A stretch of 64,000 bases of DNA from DAOPXV01 sp964551445 (GTDB taxonomy: Bacteria; Muiribacteriota; UBA9980). The stretch spans positions 1 to 64,000 of the forward strand of contig CAZKCG010000003.1 of assembly GCA_964551445.1 (NCBI GenBank). Direction: 5' to 3'. The position numbers were made by a program, and so were the translations under genes. Below are positions 54,762-63,542 of the stretch, piece by piece; positions within the stretch are counted from its first letter, which is position 1; each line of letters opens with the position of its first letter. The notes under the pieces are model-generated. The model had not been told where the DNA came from and did not search any database. It saw only the letters and a program-made list of their open reading frames with translations.

Positions 54762-57700
54762 ATGCGAAATATATCCCCAAAAGCGTTGCCCGACTTAGCC
54801 TGCCGTAATAATAACGGGCGTTTTCGGTCCGGCTTCATGCCGGCTTTAATAGTATTATTAACAATATGCTTGACAATTTTATATCCAGCGGTTTCCAACC
54901 TAGCGTCCGCGCAGGAAAAACCAGCTCTGGCTACGCCGGCGTCTCAAAATGATACGAAAAAGAACAACGCCGGCACGGAAGTAAAACCGCTTCCGGAAAT
55001 AAAGCCGAACGACAACGCGAAAGTCGCGAATGAAATAAAAGCCAAAAAAGATGAAAAAACGAAAGCTGATTTAACGCCCGGCAATAACAACAAAACTGGA
55101 AACGATAAGGCAGCTGAAAAACTCGCGAAAGAAAAAGAAAAGGCTGACAAGAAAGAAGAATTGAAAAAAGCGGAAGCCGTTAAAAAAGAAGAGAAAAGAA
55201 AAAAAGACGAGGCGGCGAAGAAAGAGAAAGAAGAAAAGAAAAAGAAGGCCGAAAAAGAAAAAAAAGACAGGGAGAACGCGGCCAAAAAACTCGCGAAAAA
55301 TAACGCGGAGATCGCGGGATTCATATTCGACGACTCATACCGCGTCCGGTTCCTTCATATACCCGCGCTGAAAGACCTTTTTTTAAACCGGACATTTGAA
55401 GTTTCTATCGTCGTAAAAGACCGAAAATTTTTGACGCAAACCGACCAGAGCGGATTTTTCTGCGCGGATCTTGTATTATCATCGGAAAAGGCTACGGCAT
55501 TAATCGAAATAAAAAAACCGGACAGCTCAAAACCGGGCGTTTTCAGGGTTGAAACTTTCGAGGTCGCCATAAAAAAAGGAAAGACCGCGCTCGTTAAAAT
55601 ATACGCCGGCGCCGATTCGAAATTTAAGCTTTTGACGAAGGAAGGCGCGAATTATAAACTCGAGACCAACCTTCTAAAAGTCAAAGACGCCGTCCGCAAA
55701 CAGATGAAAAAAGCCGAAAAAGGCGCAAGAAGCGTTTCGGCGATCAACGGAAAAGTGCTTTTGCCGAACGCAGGCGGGATCGCTTTGGTCAGAACCGGAT
55801 TCTTTGAAATGCCGAAAACAATAACGGCAGAAAAAGCGCCGGAGAACAAAGCAACTTTAACCAGAACGGGATTCTTTTTCGAGACAACCGGGGAAAAAAT
55901 TCCGGGGAAAAACGATGTTAAAAAAAGCACGAACAGCGAAGCCGCCGGAAGCGATGAAAATGGCGATGAAAATGTTGCAAATAAAAGCAAAAGAAAAAAC
56001 CGCGGCAAAGACCTGGAAAAAAATGCCGAAAATGCCGGGAACGGATCCGCGAACGAATTTGCGAATGTTAAACTCACTCTGAACCCCGGAAATAAAACCG
56101 CGAAGGCTGACGCCGCCGGAAATTTCTCGTTCAAAGGGCCTTTTGTGAGCGGAAAATATACGCTATCGGCAACGTCAGGCGCGAGCGGCCCTAAAAAAGA
56201 AAAGATCGTCTGCGTTTCGGCCGACGATTATGGGTACATGCTCGACGGCGTACGGCTGAAACTTAATACGCCGCCCGATATAAAACTCGTTCAGATATCC
56301 GGTTCGTCCGGCGAAATTACCATAAAATACGATCTTTTTGACGCGGACAGCGACGAATGCGATATCGAACTTGATTATTCGACCGACGGCGGCGCTACAT
56401 TTGCCAAAGCATCAGCTATTTCGGGCGATGTGAGAACGGCCGCGGCCGGCAAAAATAAAATATTGCGCTGGAACTCACGCGCAGACATAAAAAGCGGATG
56501 CTTCCCGAACGCCGTTTTAAAACTCACGGCTTTTGACGGTTTTGAAAAAAGCGCGCCCGCCGCGTCCGCTAAATTCTTTTTGAATAACAACCACGCGCCC
56601 GTCATATCAAGCGTTTTCTCATCCGAATCATCCGGCGAGGTCTCGATAAAATACGATCTGACGGACGACGACGGCGATCTCTCAAAAGTCGAGGTATTTT
56701 ATTCTCTCGATCTAGGAAAGACCTATAAAAAAACTGCGAATGTGACCGGCGATATAAGTAAAGTCGCGCCAGGAAAAGAAAAGATCGTCAAATGGGACTC
56801 GATAAAAGACTGCGCCGAAAACACGAAAACGGCGCGAGTACGCCTGTCGCCTAACGACGGCATCGACGCCGGCCAGTCCGGATATTCGCTCGTTTTCGAA
56901 CTCAAAAATAACCACTGGCGCCCCGTCATTTCAAATATCGAGATAATCGGCGACTCCAACGAGATAAAGGTAAAATACGATCTCGAAGACAAAGACAATA
57001 ATCTCTGCACCGTCGAGATCCTATACTCCGCAGACGGCGGCAAAAATTCGATGAAGCCGAACAACGCCTCGGGAAATCTCGCCGGGATCGCGCCCGGCAA
57101 AGGTAAGACCATATTCTGGTACTCGCGCTTCGACTTCCCCGATAACAGGCCGCTGGTCGTTATCACGCTCACCCCTTCGGACTCCGAAGGACCAGGCAGC
57201 GCCGTATCGACTAAAATTTTCCCGGTCTATAACAACCTTCCGCCCATGGTCACAAATATCAGCGCCACCGGCGCCTCCGACGAGATAATTTTAAGATACG
57301 ACCTCACCGACGCGGAAAAAGACAATTCCACCATCGAGATCTATTTCTCTATCGACGGCGGCAATACTTTTACAAGGACCGAAAACATAAAAGGCGATCT
57401 TACAAACGTAGCCCCCGAGACCAACCGTATCATCAAATGGAGCTCGCGCGCCGACATAACCGGAAACTCACCGCAGACCAAAATAAAAATGATACCATAC
57501 GCTAATTCATCCATCGGCACCATCGGCATCTCACCGCCCTTCTACATCAAAAACAACCGCGGCCCCGTCGTATATAACGTCGAGACCGCCGGCGAGTCCA
57601 ACGAGATCACCATTACCTTCGACCTCGAAGACCCCGATGATAACGAATCCTTCATGGAATTATACTATTCCCTCGACGACGGCAATAATTTCATCCGGAC

Positions 57701-59864
57701 AGCCAACATAGAATGCCGCGAAGACGCCTCGAGCCTCCCCCGGCCCGGACGCGAAAGATCCCTCAGACCCGGAACGCGGCGCGTCATGAAATGGAAGTCG
57801 CAGCTTGATTTTAAAACCAACCAGCCGAAGGTCAAACTAAAGATCATGGCCAACGACGGCTTCGAATACGGCACCCCCGGCCTCTCCGATACCATCCTCA
57901 TCGGGAACCGCCACCTGCCCGTCATTTCAAGAGTTACCGCCGCCGGAACATCCGGCGAGATCACAATTAAATACGACCTCGAAGATAAAGAGAACGGGAC
58001 CAACTCCATCAGGGTCTGGTACTCGCCCGCGAACGGCGCGAACTTCGTCAAAACGGTACATATCAAAGGCGACCTGGACAAAATGAATTCCGGCCGCGGC
58101 AAAACCATTATCTGGGACTCAAAAAAAGACTTCAACACGAAACACGACAAGGTGATCGTCAGGGTCACGCCAAATGACGGCAATATCAACGGCATCGACG
58201 GCTTCACCGCGCCCTTCGCCATAAACAACAACAGCCGCCCCGTAATTTCAAACGCCGCCTCGTCCGGCGCGGCCGGAGATATCACAATAAATTACTCCGT
58301 CGCCGACGCGGAAAAAAACAACTGCACGGTCGAGGTCCACTACTCCGTCGACGCGGGCAAAACCTTCGTCAAAACAACGAATCTGACCGGTGACGTCAAA
58401 AATATCCGATCGTATCTGACAGTTACTCACGCGGCGCAGGATACCCATGATGCGAACGCGCCGAACACCGTCAAACCCGCCGAACACGGAGTGATCTGGA
58501 ACGCAGCCGCCGATATCGCAGGTAAAAAAGACTCGGTCTACGTCAAGCTCGTCCCCGAAGACGGCGTCGAATACGGCGAGCCATTCATCCTGCCCGCCTT
58601 CGCCCTCGACAACAGCCGCCTGCCGGCTATCACCGCCATTTCCATCGCCTCGGTCTCGACATCCGACGGCGCCGTCAAGATAAACTACAATCTCGACTCA
58701 TACAAGAACGAACCAGCAAGCGCTGAAGTATATTTCTCTTTTGACGCCGGCCTTACCTTTACCCGCACCCTCAATGTTTCCGGCGATACCGCAAGCGTCC
58801 CGGTCGGCAAAAACCGCAAATTGTTCTGGAACTCCATCTTAGACACCATGAGCGACCACCCATCCGCCGTCGTCAAACTCATACCATATAACGCCGCCGG
58901 CCGCGGTGCCCCTTCTAAATCGCCAGTTTTCAAACTCGAGAACGCTCCCGAGGTGCTCGCCGCATCTACCGGCGCCGCTCCCGAAGCCGCAGCATCCCCC
59001 GCCGTCTCGACGACCTATTCAGCCCGCGCATCGCATGTCGCCCTCTCCTTCAAAAATAAGATCTGGATCATCGGCGGCTGGGCCGGCAACCCCAACTTTA
59101 AAAGCGAGATATTCTCATCCCCCGACGGCTGCGACTGGGCCTCCGAATCCGGCATAGCCTTCGCCGCCCGTCACTCCCACGCCGGCCTCGTATATAAAGA
59201 CCGCATGTGGATCCTCGCCGGCTTCAATAACGCCGCTAAAAATGACGTCTGGTCCTCGTCCGACGGCGCCAGCTGGATCGAAAACACCCAAAATTCAACC
59301 GAAAGCGTTAAATTCACGCCCCGCTCCGCGCCCGCCGCCGCCGTCTTCAAAAACCGCATGTGGGTCATCGGCGGTTTCGGCGCAGGATACAAGAACGACG
59401 TCTGGTTCTCATACGACGGCGCCAACTGGGCCGAAGCGACCTCTGAAGCGGCCTTCACCCCCAGGACCGGCCACGCGGCCTTCGCCTTCAACGATAAGCT
59501 CTATATCGCCGGCGGCTACGACGGCGTCAAATACTTAAACGATATCTGGTCTTCCGATAACGGCACCGACTGGCAGAAACTCCCGGCCAACTCGCCCTTC
59601 GAGCCGCGCCAGTGCCACGCCGTCCTCGTCTTTAATAAAAAACTCTGGCTCATCGGCGGAGCCGCCGACGATATCAAAAACGATATCTGGACATCCGATA
59701 ACGCCGCCGACTGGCGCAATATCCCCTTCGCCGAAAATGACGCCGAACGCATCGTCCCCGCCAACGGCCGCGCCGCGCTCATCCACAACGGCCGCATCTA
59801 CATCACCGGCGGCTACGACGGAACCAGCTATAGAAACGATACGCTGCTTTTGAAGGTTAAATAA
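54762..59864 (+). CDS. 1700-residue modular secreted protein with Kelch repeats
   Basis: ATG with AAAGGAA upstream. A long n-region precedes a hydrophobic signal (about 26-48, ending ASAQE; a later ATG at residue 26 is possible). Then a Lys/Glu-rich low-complexity stretch (about 50-185), a beta domain with carboxypeptidase-regulatory character, a second such domain ending ADDYGYMLDGV (about 440-500), eight A-type modules (about 503-1397) and a C-terminal Kelch propeller of six motifs (about 1415-1700; VIGGFGAGYKNDVWF, IAGGYDGVKYLNDIW). Module 5 has an Arg-rich insertion (LPRPGRERSLRPGTRR). The Kelch end suggests ligand or glycan binding; there is no oxidase motif. The 3' third uses many more C-ending codons than the 5' third. 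A hairpin terminator follows. Confidence 0.88.
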   Translation: MRNISPKALPDLACRNNNGRFRSGFMPALIVLLTICLTILYPAVSNLASAQEKPALATPASQNDTKKNNAGTEVKPLPEIKPNDNAKVANEIKAKKDEKTKADLTPGNNNKTGNDKAAEKLAKEKEKADKKEELKKAEAVKKEEKRKKDEAAKKEKEEKKKKAEKEKKDRENAAKKLAKNNAEIAGFIFDDSYRVRFLHIPALKDLFLNRTFEVSIVVKDRKFLTQTDQSGFFCADLVLSSEKATALIEIKKPDSSKPGVFRVETFEVAIKKGKTALVKIYAGADSKFKLLTKEGANYKLETNLLKVKDAVRKQMKKAEKGARSVSAINGKVLLPNAGGIALVRTGFFEMPKTITAEKAPENKATLTRTGFFFETTGEKIPGKNDVKKSTNSEAAGSDENGDENVANKSKRKNRGKDLEKNAENAGNGSANEFANVKLTLNPGNKTAKADAAGNFSFKGPFVSGKYTLSATSGASGPKKEKIVCVSADDYGYMLDGVRLKLNTPPDIKLVQISGSSGEITIKYDLFDADSDECDIELDYSTDGGATFAKASAISGDVRTAAAGKNKILRWNSRADIKSGCFPNAVLKLTAFDGFEKSAPAASAKFFLNNNHAPVISSVFSSESSGEVSIKYDLTDDDGDLSKVEVFYSLDLGKTYKKTANVTGDISKVAPGKEKIVKWDSIKDCAENTKTARVRLSPNDGIDAGQSGYSLVFELKNNHWRPVISNIEIIGDSNEIKVKYDLEDKDNNLCTVEILYSADGGKNSMKPNNASGNLAGIAPGKGKTIFWYSRFDFPDNRPLVVITLTPSDSEGPGSAVSTKIFPVYNNLPPMVTNISATGASDEIILRYDLTDAEKDNSTIEIYFSIDGGNTFTRTENIKGDLTNVAPETNRIIKWSSRADITGNSPQTKIKMIPYANSSIGTIGISPPFYIKNNRGPVVYNVETAGESNEITITFDLEDPDDNESFMELYYSLDDGNNFIRTANIECREDASSLPRPGRERSLRPGTRRVMKWKSQLDFKTNQPKVKLKIMANDGFEYGTPGLSDTILIGNRHLPVISRVTAAGTSGEITIKYDLEDKENGTNSIRVWYSPANGANFVKTVHIKGDLDKMNSGRGKTIIWDSKKDFNTKHDKVIVRVTPNDGNINGIDGFTAPFAINNNSRPVISNAASSGAAGDITINYSVADAEKNNCTVEVHYSVDAGKTFVKTTNLTGDVKNIRSYLTVTHAAQDTHDANAPNTVKPAEHGVIWNAAADIAGKKDSVYVKLVPEDGVEYGEPFILPAFALDNSRLPAITAISIASVSTSDGAVKINYNLDSYKNEPASAEVYFSFDAGLTFTRTLNVSGDTASVPVGKNRKLFWNSILDTMSDHPSAVVKLIPYNAAGRGAPSKSPVFKLENAPEVLAASTGAAPEAAASPAVSTTYSARASHVALSFKNKIWIIGGWAGNPNFKSEIFSSPDGCDWASESGIAFAARHSHAGLVYKDRMWILAGFNNAAKNDVWSSSDGASWIENTQNSTESVKFTPRSAPAAAVFKNRMWVIGGFGAGYKNDVWFSYDGANWAEATSEAAFTPRTGHAAFAFNDKLYIAGGYDGVKYLNDIWSSDNGTDWQKLPANSPFEPRQCHAVLVFNKKLWLIGGAADDIKNDIWTSDNAADWRNIPFAENDAERIVPANGRAALIHNGRIYITGGYDGTSYRNDTLLLKVK
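56270..58950 (+). repeat. Eight tandem A-type modules (coding)
   Basis: Same ~100-residue pattern as at 41325-43640: strand ending (I/V)xxKYDL(E/T)D, then CxVExxYSxDGGxxF, SG, APGKxKxIxWxS, DF, and LTPxDG. They are joined by NNxxPVIS linkers. Confidence 0.88.
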
Positions 59865-59909
59865 AAACCGCAATAAACCCGACTAAGAATTGGAATACGA
59901 GATTTGATA

Positions 59910-59950
59910 GGGGGAGAGAAGGGACTTCATCCCTTCCCTCCCCCTTATTT
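59910..59950 (+). terminator. Terminator-like hairpin after the Kelch protein
   Basis: GGGGGAGAGAAGGGA (59910-59924) pairs with TCCCTTCCCTCCCCC (59930-59944), one mismatch in 15, and is followed by TTATTTT. Confidence 0.7.
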
Positions 59951-59970
59951 TCCCCCTTCTATCCCGGAAC

Positions 59971-60028
59971 TTGCGTTCGCGCAGCTTCGCTGCGTGAACG
60001 CGTGGGCTTCGCCGGCCGCGGGCCGGCG
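59971..60028. repeat. Two GC-rich hairpins
   Basis: GTTCGCGCAGC-TTC-GCTGCGTGAAC (one mismatch), then CGCCGGCC-GCG-GGCCGGCG (60010-60028, perfect). They lie between the terminator and the cyclase promoter, and could be REP-like. Confidence 0.5.
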
Positions 60029-60079
60029 ATAACGACGCTGGTCGATGGCCGGAAGTGGAACGGGAACGCCGGCCCAGAT

Positions 60080-60108
60080 TTGACAATTCTCTTTAATTCT
60101 GTTATATT
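60080..60108 (+). promoter_or_regulatory. Cyclase promoter, giving a leaderless transcript
   Basis: TTGACA (60080-60085), 17 bases, TATATT (60103-60108). The next ATG (60115) begins seven bases after the last base of the -10, where transcription itself should start, and there is no ribosome site. Confidence 0.75.
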
Positions 60109-60114
60109 TTGCGC

Positions 60115-61863
60115 ATGGACGAACGCATCGACAAACTTAAATTTCATCAAAAGCTTCACTTCAGAATAGTGATGCTGCTACTGTTCATTTTTTTGACCGT
60201 CTCCGGCGTGAATTTTTATCTGATCAAAAAGTCTTATTCAGACCTCGAAAAAGACGCCACCGAAATAGCCTGCAAAAATATCAGCGACGTTAAAAAGATC
60301 GTCAACGAGAACCTCATCAAACTCAGCGAACAGGCCGTAACCCTTCTTACGCAAAAGATATTCTTCGAACAGCTGGCGTTTCTTAAAAGCCGCGACGAAC
60401 TCAAGGACCTGAAAGATCTTAAAGACGCTAAGAAACTCATCGATTTCTGTATAAATAGCAAAGAATACCAGGAAATCTATAATTTAAAGGATTCCCTCGC
60501 TAAATATTCCTACATCACGGTATCGATCTATGATATCCCGAGACTTGTGCTCGTTTCGCATAATAAAAAAGACATTATCGGCGTCGATATATTCGAACTC
60601 GTCAAAAAACTCAGTCCCGAAGACCGCGCAAAGCAGCAAACCGAGAAATTCATAAGTCACTGGGTCAACAAAGAATCCGGCGGAATTTACTACGAGCAGA
60701 CCAAAACATTCAAAGACGCCTCAATACCGGCCGATTACAATAAAAAATACTCCTATCAATATTGGGGAAAATTCAACGGCATCGATATCGTCGTTGAATA
60801 TGCCACCTATATCAACGAAATCATGACCACGGTAAAGGCCATCGATAAAAAGCATCTCGATACGATAAGCATGATCTCCGCCCGAACATCCGAATCTTTT
60901 GGCGAAAATTTCAAATTCATAATCTATGTCCTCTCAGGCATAATGATCTTCTTGATCTTCCTGCTCCTGGCTTTCAGCCGCAAATACATCCTGACCCCGA
61001 TAAATAATATAGTTGATGGCCTCAAACGCTTCGGCGAAGGCAAATTCAGAGAACCGATGAAAGCAAACGCCCCCGGCGAATTCGGAATAATATGCGATGC
61101 GTCTAACGTTATGGCCGCAAAACTCGCCGAAACGCTGGACGGGCTCGAAAAGATAAACGAAAGCCTCGAACACAAGGTCGAGCAGAGAACCTCCGAGCTC
61201 GCCGAATCCAAGAAGATCATCGAAGCCGAAAAAGAAAAAAGCGAAACGCTCATAAAAAACATCCTGCCCGCGAAGATCGCCGAACAGCTCAAAGAAAATC
61301 CCGATCAGGTCATTGCAAAAGAGCACGCGATGGTATCGATCATATTCACTGATTTCAAAGGATTCACGACGATGTCGGAAAGCACCACGCCCATAAAACT
61401 CGTCAGGGAATTAAACGAGATATTCGCCTACTTCGACGATCTCTGCGCGAAGTTCAATATCGAAAAAATAAAGACTATCGGCGACGCCTACATGGCCGTC
61501 GGCGGCCTGCCGGAATCCAACGAGACGCACCCGGCCGACGCCGTTGAAATGGCGCTCGCCATGAGAGATCACATTATCGCCCGCTCGAAAGATGCCGGAA
61601 ACCTTCCCCTCGAGATCCGCATCGGCATCCACTCCGGTCCCGTCATAGCCGGCGTCATAGGCCGCAAGCGCTTCGTCTACGACATCTGGGGCGACTCGGT
61701 GAATATAGCCAGCCGCATGGAATCCAACAGCCTGCCCGGAAAGGTCAATATCTCGAGCGAAACCTATAAACTCGTCAAAGACAAGTACAAATGTGAAAAG
61801 CGCGGCGAGGTCGAGATAAAAGGAAAAGGGCCGATGACGACTTATTTTATTGAGAGGGCGTAA
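60115..61863 (+). CDS. Membrane class III adenylate cyclase with HAMP domain
   Basis: 582 residues from the ATG at 60115; the in-frame TTG at 60109 is less likely. Membrane helix 1 (about 20-40), a ~225-residue periplasmic sensor, helix 2 (about 270-290), HAMP (about 290-345), a coiled coil (about 345-395) and a class III cyclase domain (about 405-580). The catalytic set is complete: metal aspartates D413 (FTDFKGF) and D457 (IGDAYM), the adenine-selecting K453 and D523 (YDIWGD), and N530 and R534 for the transition state. The Lys/Asp pair points to ATP rather than GTP. It probably turns an external signal into cAMP. A strong promoter with no leader drives it. Confidence 0.93.
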   Translation: MDERIDKLKFHQKLHFRIVMLLLFIFLTVSGVNFYLIKKSYSDLEKDATEIACKNISDVKKIVNENLIKLSEQAVTLLTQKIFFEQLAFLKSRDELKDLKDLKDAKKLIDFCINSKEYQEIYNLKDSLAKYSYITVSIYDIPRLVLVSHNKKDIIGVDIFELVKKLSPEDRAKQQTEKFISHWVNKESGGIYYEQTKTFKDASIPADYNKKYSYQYWGKFNGIDIVVEYATYINEIMTTVKAIDKKHLDTISMISARTSESFGENFKFIIYVLSGIMIFLIFLLLAFSRKYILTPINNIVDGLKRFGEGKFREPMKANAPGEFGIICDASNVMAAKLAETLDGLEKINESLEHKVEQRTSELAESKKIIEAEKEKSETLIKNILPAKIAEQLKENPDQVIAKEHAMVSIIFTDFKGFTTMSESTTPIKLVRELNEIFAYFDDLCAKFNIEKIKTIGDAYMAVGGLPESNETHPADAVEMALAMRDHIIARSKDAGNLPLEIRIGIHSGPVIAGVIGRKRFVYDIWGDSVNIASRMESNSLPGKVNISSETYKLVKDKYKCEKRGEVEIKGKGPMTTYFIERA

Positions 61864-61992
61864 AAAAATACCGCGAAGATAAAACACTTCTTTTTATTGA
61901 AAACGCTCAAATCCGGAACGATCTTTCTAAAAAATATTTATCAAAACAGGCCATGACGCATAACGTGAAATATCACAAAAGGAGAAATAACA

Positions 61993-62340
61993 ATGGCCAG
62001 CATAACGGTAAATTCTAAAGAAAAACTCGAACAAGCCCAAAATGCAGGCGTAGACGAAATAATAGTCGAAGGCGAACTCGCCGAACAGGTCCATAACGGA
62101 AAGAAAATAATTGTTATAGGCGCCGCCGCGCTTGCAATTATTGGCGCATCTATTGCAGCCGCGCCATTTACCCTTGGTTTTTCAATGGTTTTAGCCGGGC
62201 CGATAGCCGTTAGCGCCGGCGTCGAAGTATCGCTGGTATTGGCGGTATTATTTGTCGGCATGGGATTATTGCTGGCGATCTGGAAGGAATATGATGAAAT
62301 TGAATACTCCGGCCGCAGACTTGTTTTAAGAAAAAAATAG
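61993..62340 (+). CDS. 115-residue small membrane protein, function unknown
   Basis: AAAGGAG precedes the ATG by eight bases. The N-terminus (VNSKEKLEQAQNAGVDEIIV and GELAEQVHNGKK) is a polar alpha/beta segment; two hydrophobic helices follow (about 39-62 and 64-92) and the end is a charged strand (EYDEIEYSGRRLVLRKK). Proteins with this look occur as hypotheticals in several bacteria; I do not know a function. It is followed by the next membrane protein after 25 bases and lies in the same direction as the cyclase and EcsC genes. Confidence 0.8.
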   Translation: MASITVNSKEKLEQAQNAGVDEIIVEGELAEQVHNGKKIIVIGAAALAIIGASIAAAPFTLGFSMVLAGPIAVSAGVEVSLVLAVLFVGMGLLLAIWKEYDEIEYSGRRLVLRKK

Positions 62341-62365
62341 TCCATCGAGAAAAAGGAATTTTAAA

Positions 62366-63412
62366 ATGCTCTCAAGATTCGCGAAATTCTGGCTGCTCAT
62401 TTCATTTTTAACGATCGTTGTCGCCCCGCCCCTGACCGGCTGGTACGTCAGAAGCGAGAGGAACGCCGAACTCGAGGAAAACTTTTTTAACACAGCTTCG
62501 CAGCTTAAAGATAAAAAGAATTACGACGGCGCGATCTCGATATATGATTTCATTATCGAAAACCGCATGGACGGATACGAAGTAGCGCTTTCCGGCAAAC
62601 AGATCGTCGAAGGCGAACGCGATTCATATTTCACAAAGATCAAAGGCTTCGTCAACGGATTCATATTCGGCGAGATCGAAAGCATCCCGTCCCTTGTCGG
62701 CTGCGTCAGCGGCGATGTCATGGTGTGGGGGGATTTCAGGGATTTCGTGAAAGAATCATATCATTTTTATTCAGGCCAGGATGTGGATCAGATCAATCTT
62801 GGGCTTTCAACAGTCGGCCTTGCGGCAACGGTTTTGCCTAACGTGGATGTCGGTCTTTCAATTTGCAAGAACCTCTCTAAATTCATGACCTCCGGCATGA
62901 GAAAGTTCCTGCTCTTTATTCTCGAAGAAGCCGCGAAACTTAAAAAATACGACAAGGTCTACGAATTCATGAGCACTATCGGCTCGATGTATAAAAAAAT
63001 AGGGATCGGCATCGTCGACGTCCTTCAAATGGCCAAAGATTCCGAGCATTTTGGCGTACTGGCCAAATTCATCGAAAAGTTCGGCCGGTCCGCATATTCT
63101 CTGATCCTGATCGGCGGAGAAAAAGCACTGAAATATGGTGAGATAGCTCTTGACTTTACCGGAAAAACCGGAAAGAGCGCGCTCGTATTCTGTTTGAAAT
63201 ATCCTAAAATTGGGGCCAGAATAATAAAGATAACAAAGGTCGTCGCATGGGATAACATGGCGCTGACGATGATGGCGATATCGGAATTGCTGGCGCTGAT
63301 ATCGACATTTGACACTTTTGTTATTTGCATGTTCCTCTGGCTGTGGCTTAATTTCGATAAAATTATCGCGTTGATTTTTTATAAGAATATCGAAAAAGTA
63401 TATTTGCGATAA
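62366..63412 (+). CDS. 348-residue membrane protein, function unknown
   Basis: AAAGGAA precedes the ATG. An N-terminal membrane helix (about 8-26) is followed by a TPR-like helix pair (ENFFNTASQLKDKKNYDGAI), a region with several weakly hydrophobic helices rich in Gly/Lys, and a C-terminal hydrophobic pair (about 300-335, WDNMALTMMAISELLALIS and VICMFLWLWLNF). The middle (GLSTVGLAATVLPNVDVGLS) resembles helical regions of other unannotated membrane proteins. Not assigned. It is probably in one operon with the 115-residue gene. Confidence 0.8.
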   Translation: MLSRFAKFWLLISFLTIVVAPPLTGWYVRSERNAELEENFFNTASQLKDKKNYDGAISIYDFIIENRMDGYEVALSGKQIVEGERDSYFTKIKGFVNGFIFGEIESIPSLVGCVSGDVMVWGDFRDFVKESYHFYSGQDVDQINLGLSTVGLAATVLPNVDVGLSICKNLSKFMTSGMRKFLLFILEEAAKLKKYDKVYEFMSTIGSMYKKIGIGIVDVLQMAKDSEHFGVLAKFIEKFGRSAYSLILIGGEKALKYGEIALDFTGKTGKSALVFCLKYPKIGARIIKITKVVAWDNMALTMMAISELLALISTFDTFVICMFLWLWLNFDKIIALIFYKNIEKVYLR

Positions 63413-63462
63413 ACATAATATTTAAATCAGTCTAAATTCAAACAGCCTTCTTTAAACATATT

Positions 63463-63471
63463 TGATATAAT
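63463..63471 (+). promoter_or_regulatory. Extended -10 promoter before the EcsC gene
   Basis: TGATATAAT, an extended -10, about 70 bases before the ATG. No -35 is needed for this class, and none is seen. Confidence 0.5.
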
Positions 63472-63542
63472 ACATTTTTTTATGACAGGACCTTTTTAAA
63501 ACCAATATTATTGTTTAAAATAAATAAAATGGAGCAGCAGTT

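Noticed and set aside
54944..56134. Two minus-strand Phe/Ser-rich frames opposite the 1700-residue gene
   Set aside because: Same artefact: the reverse of Lys/Glu-rich coding sequence. The plus frame has a ribosome site and signal peptide.
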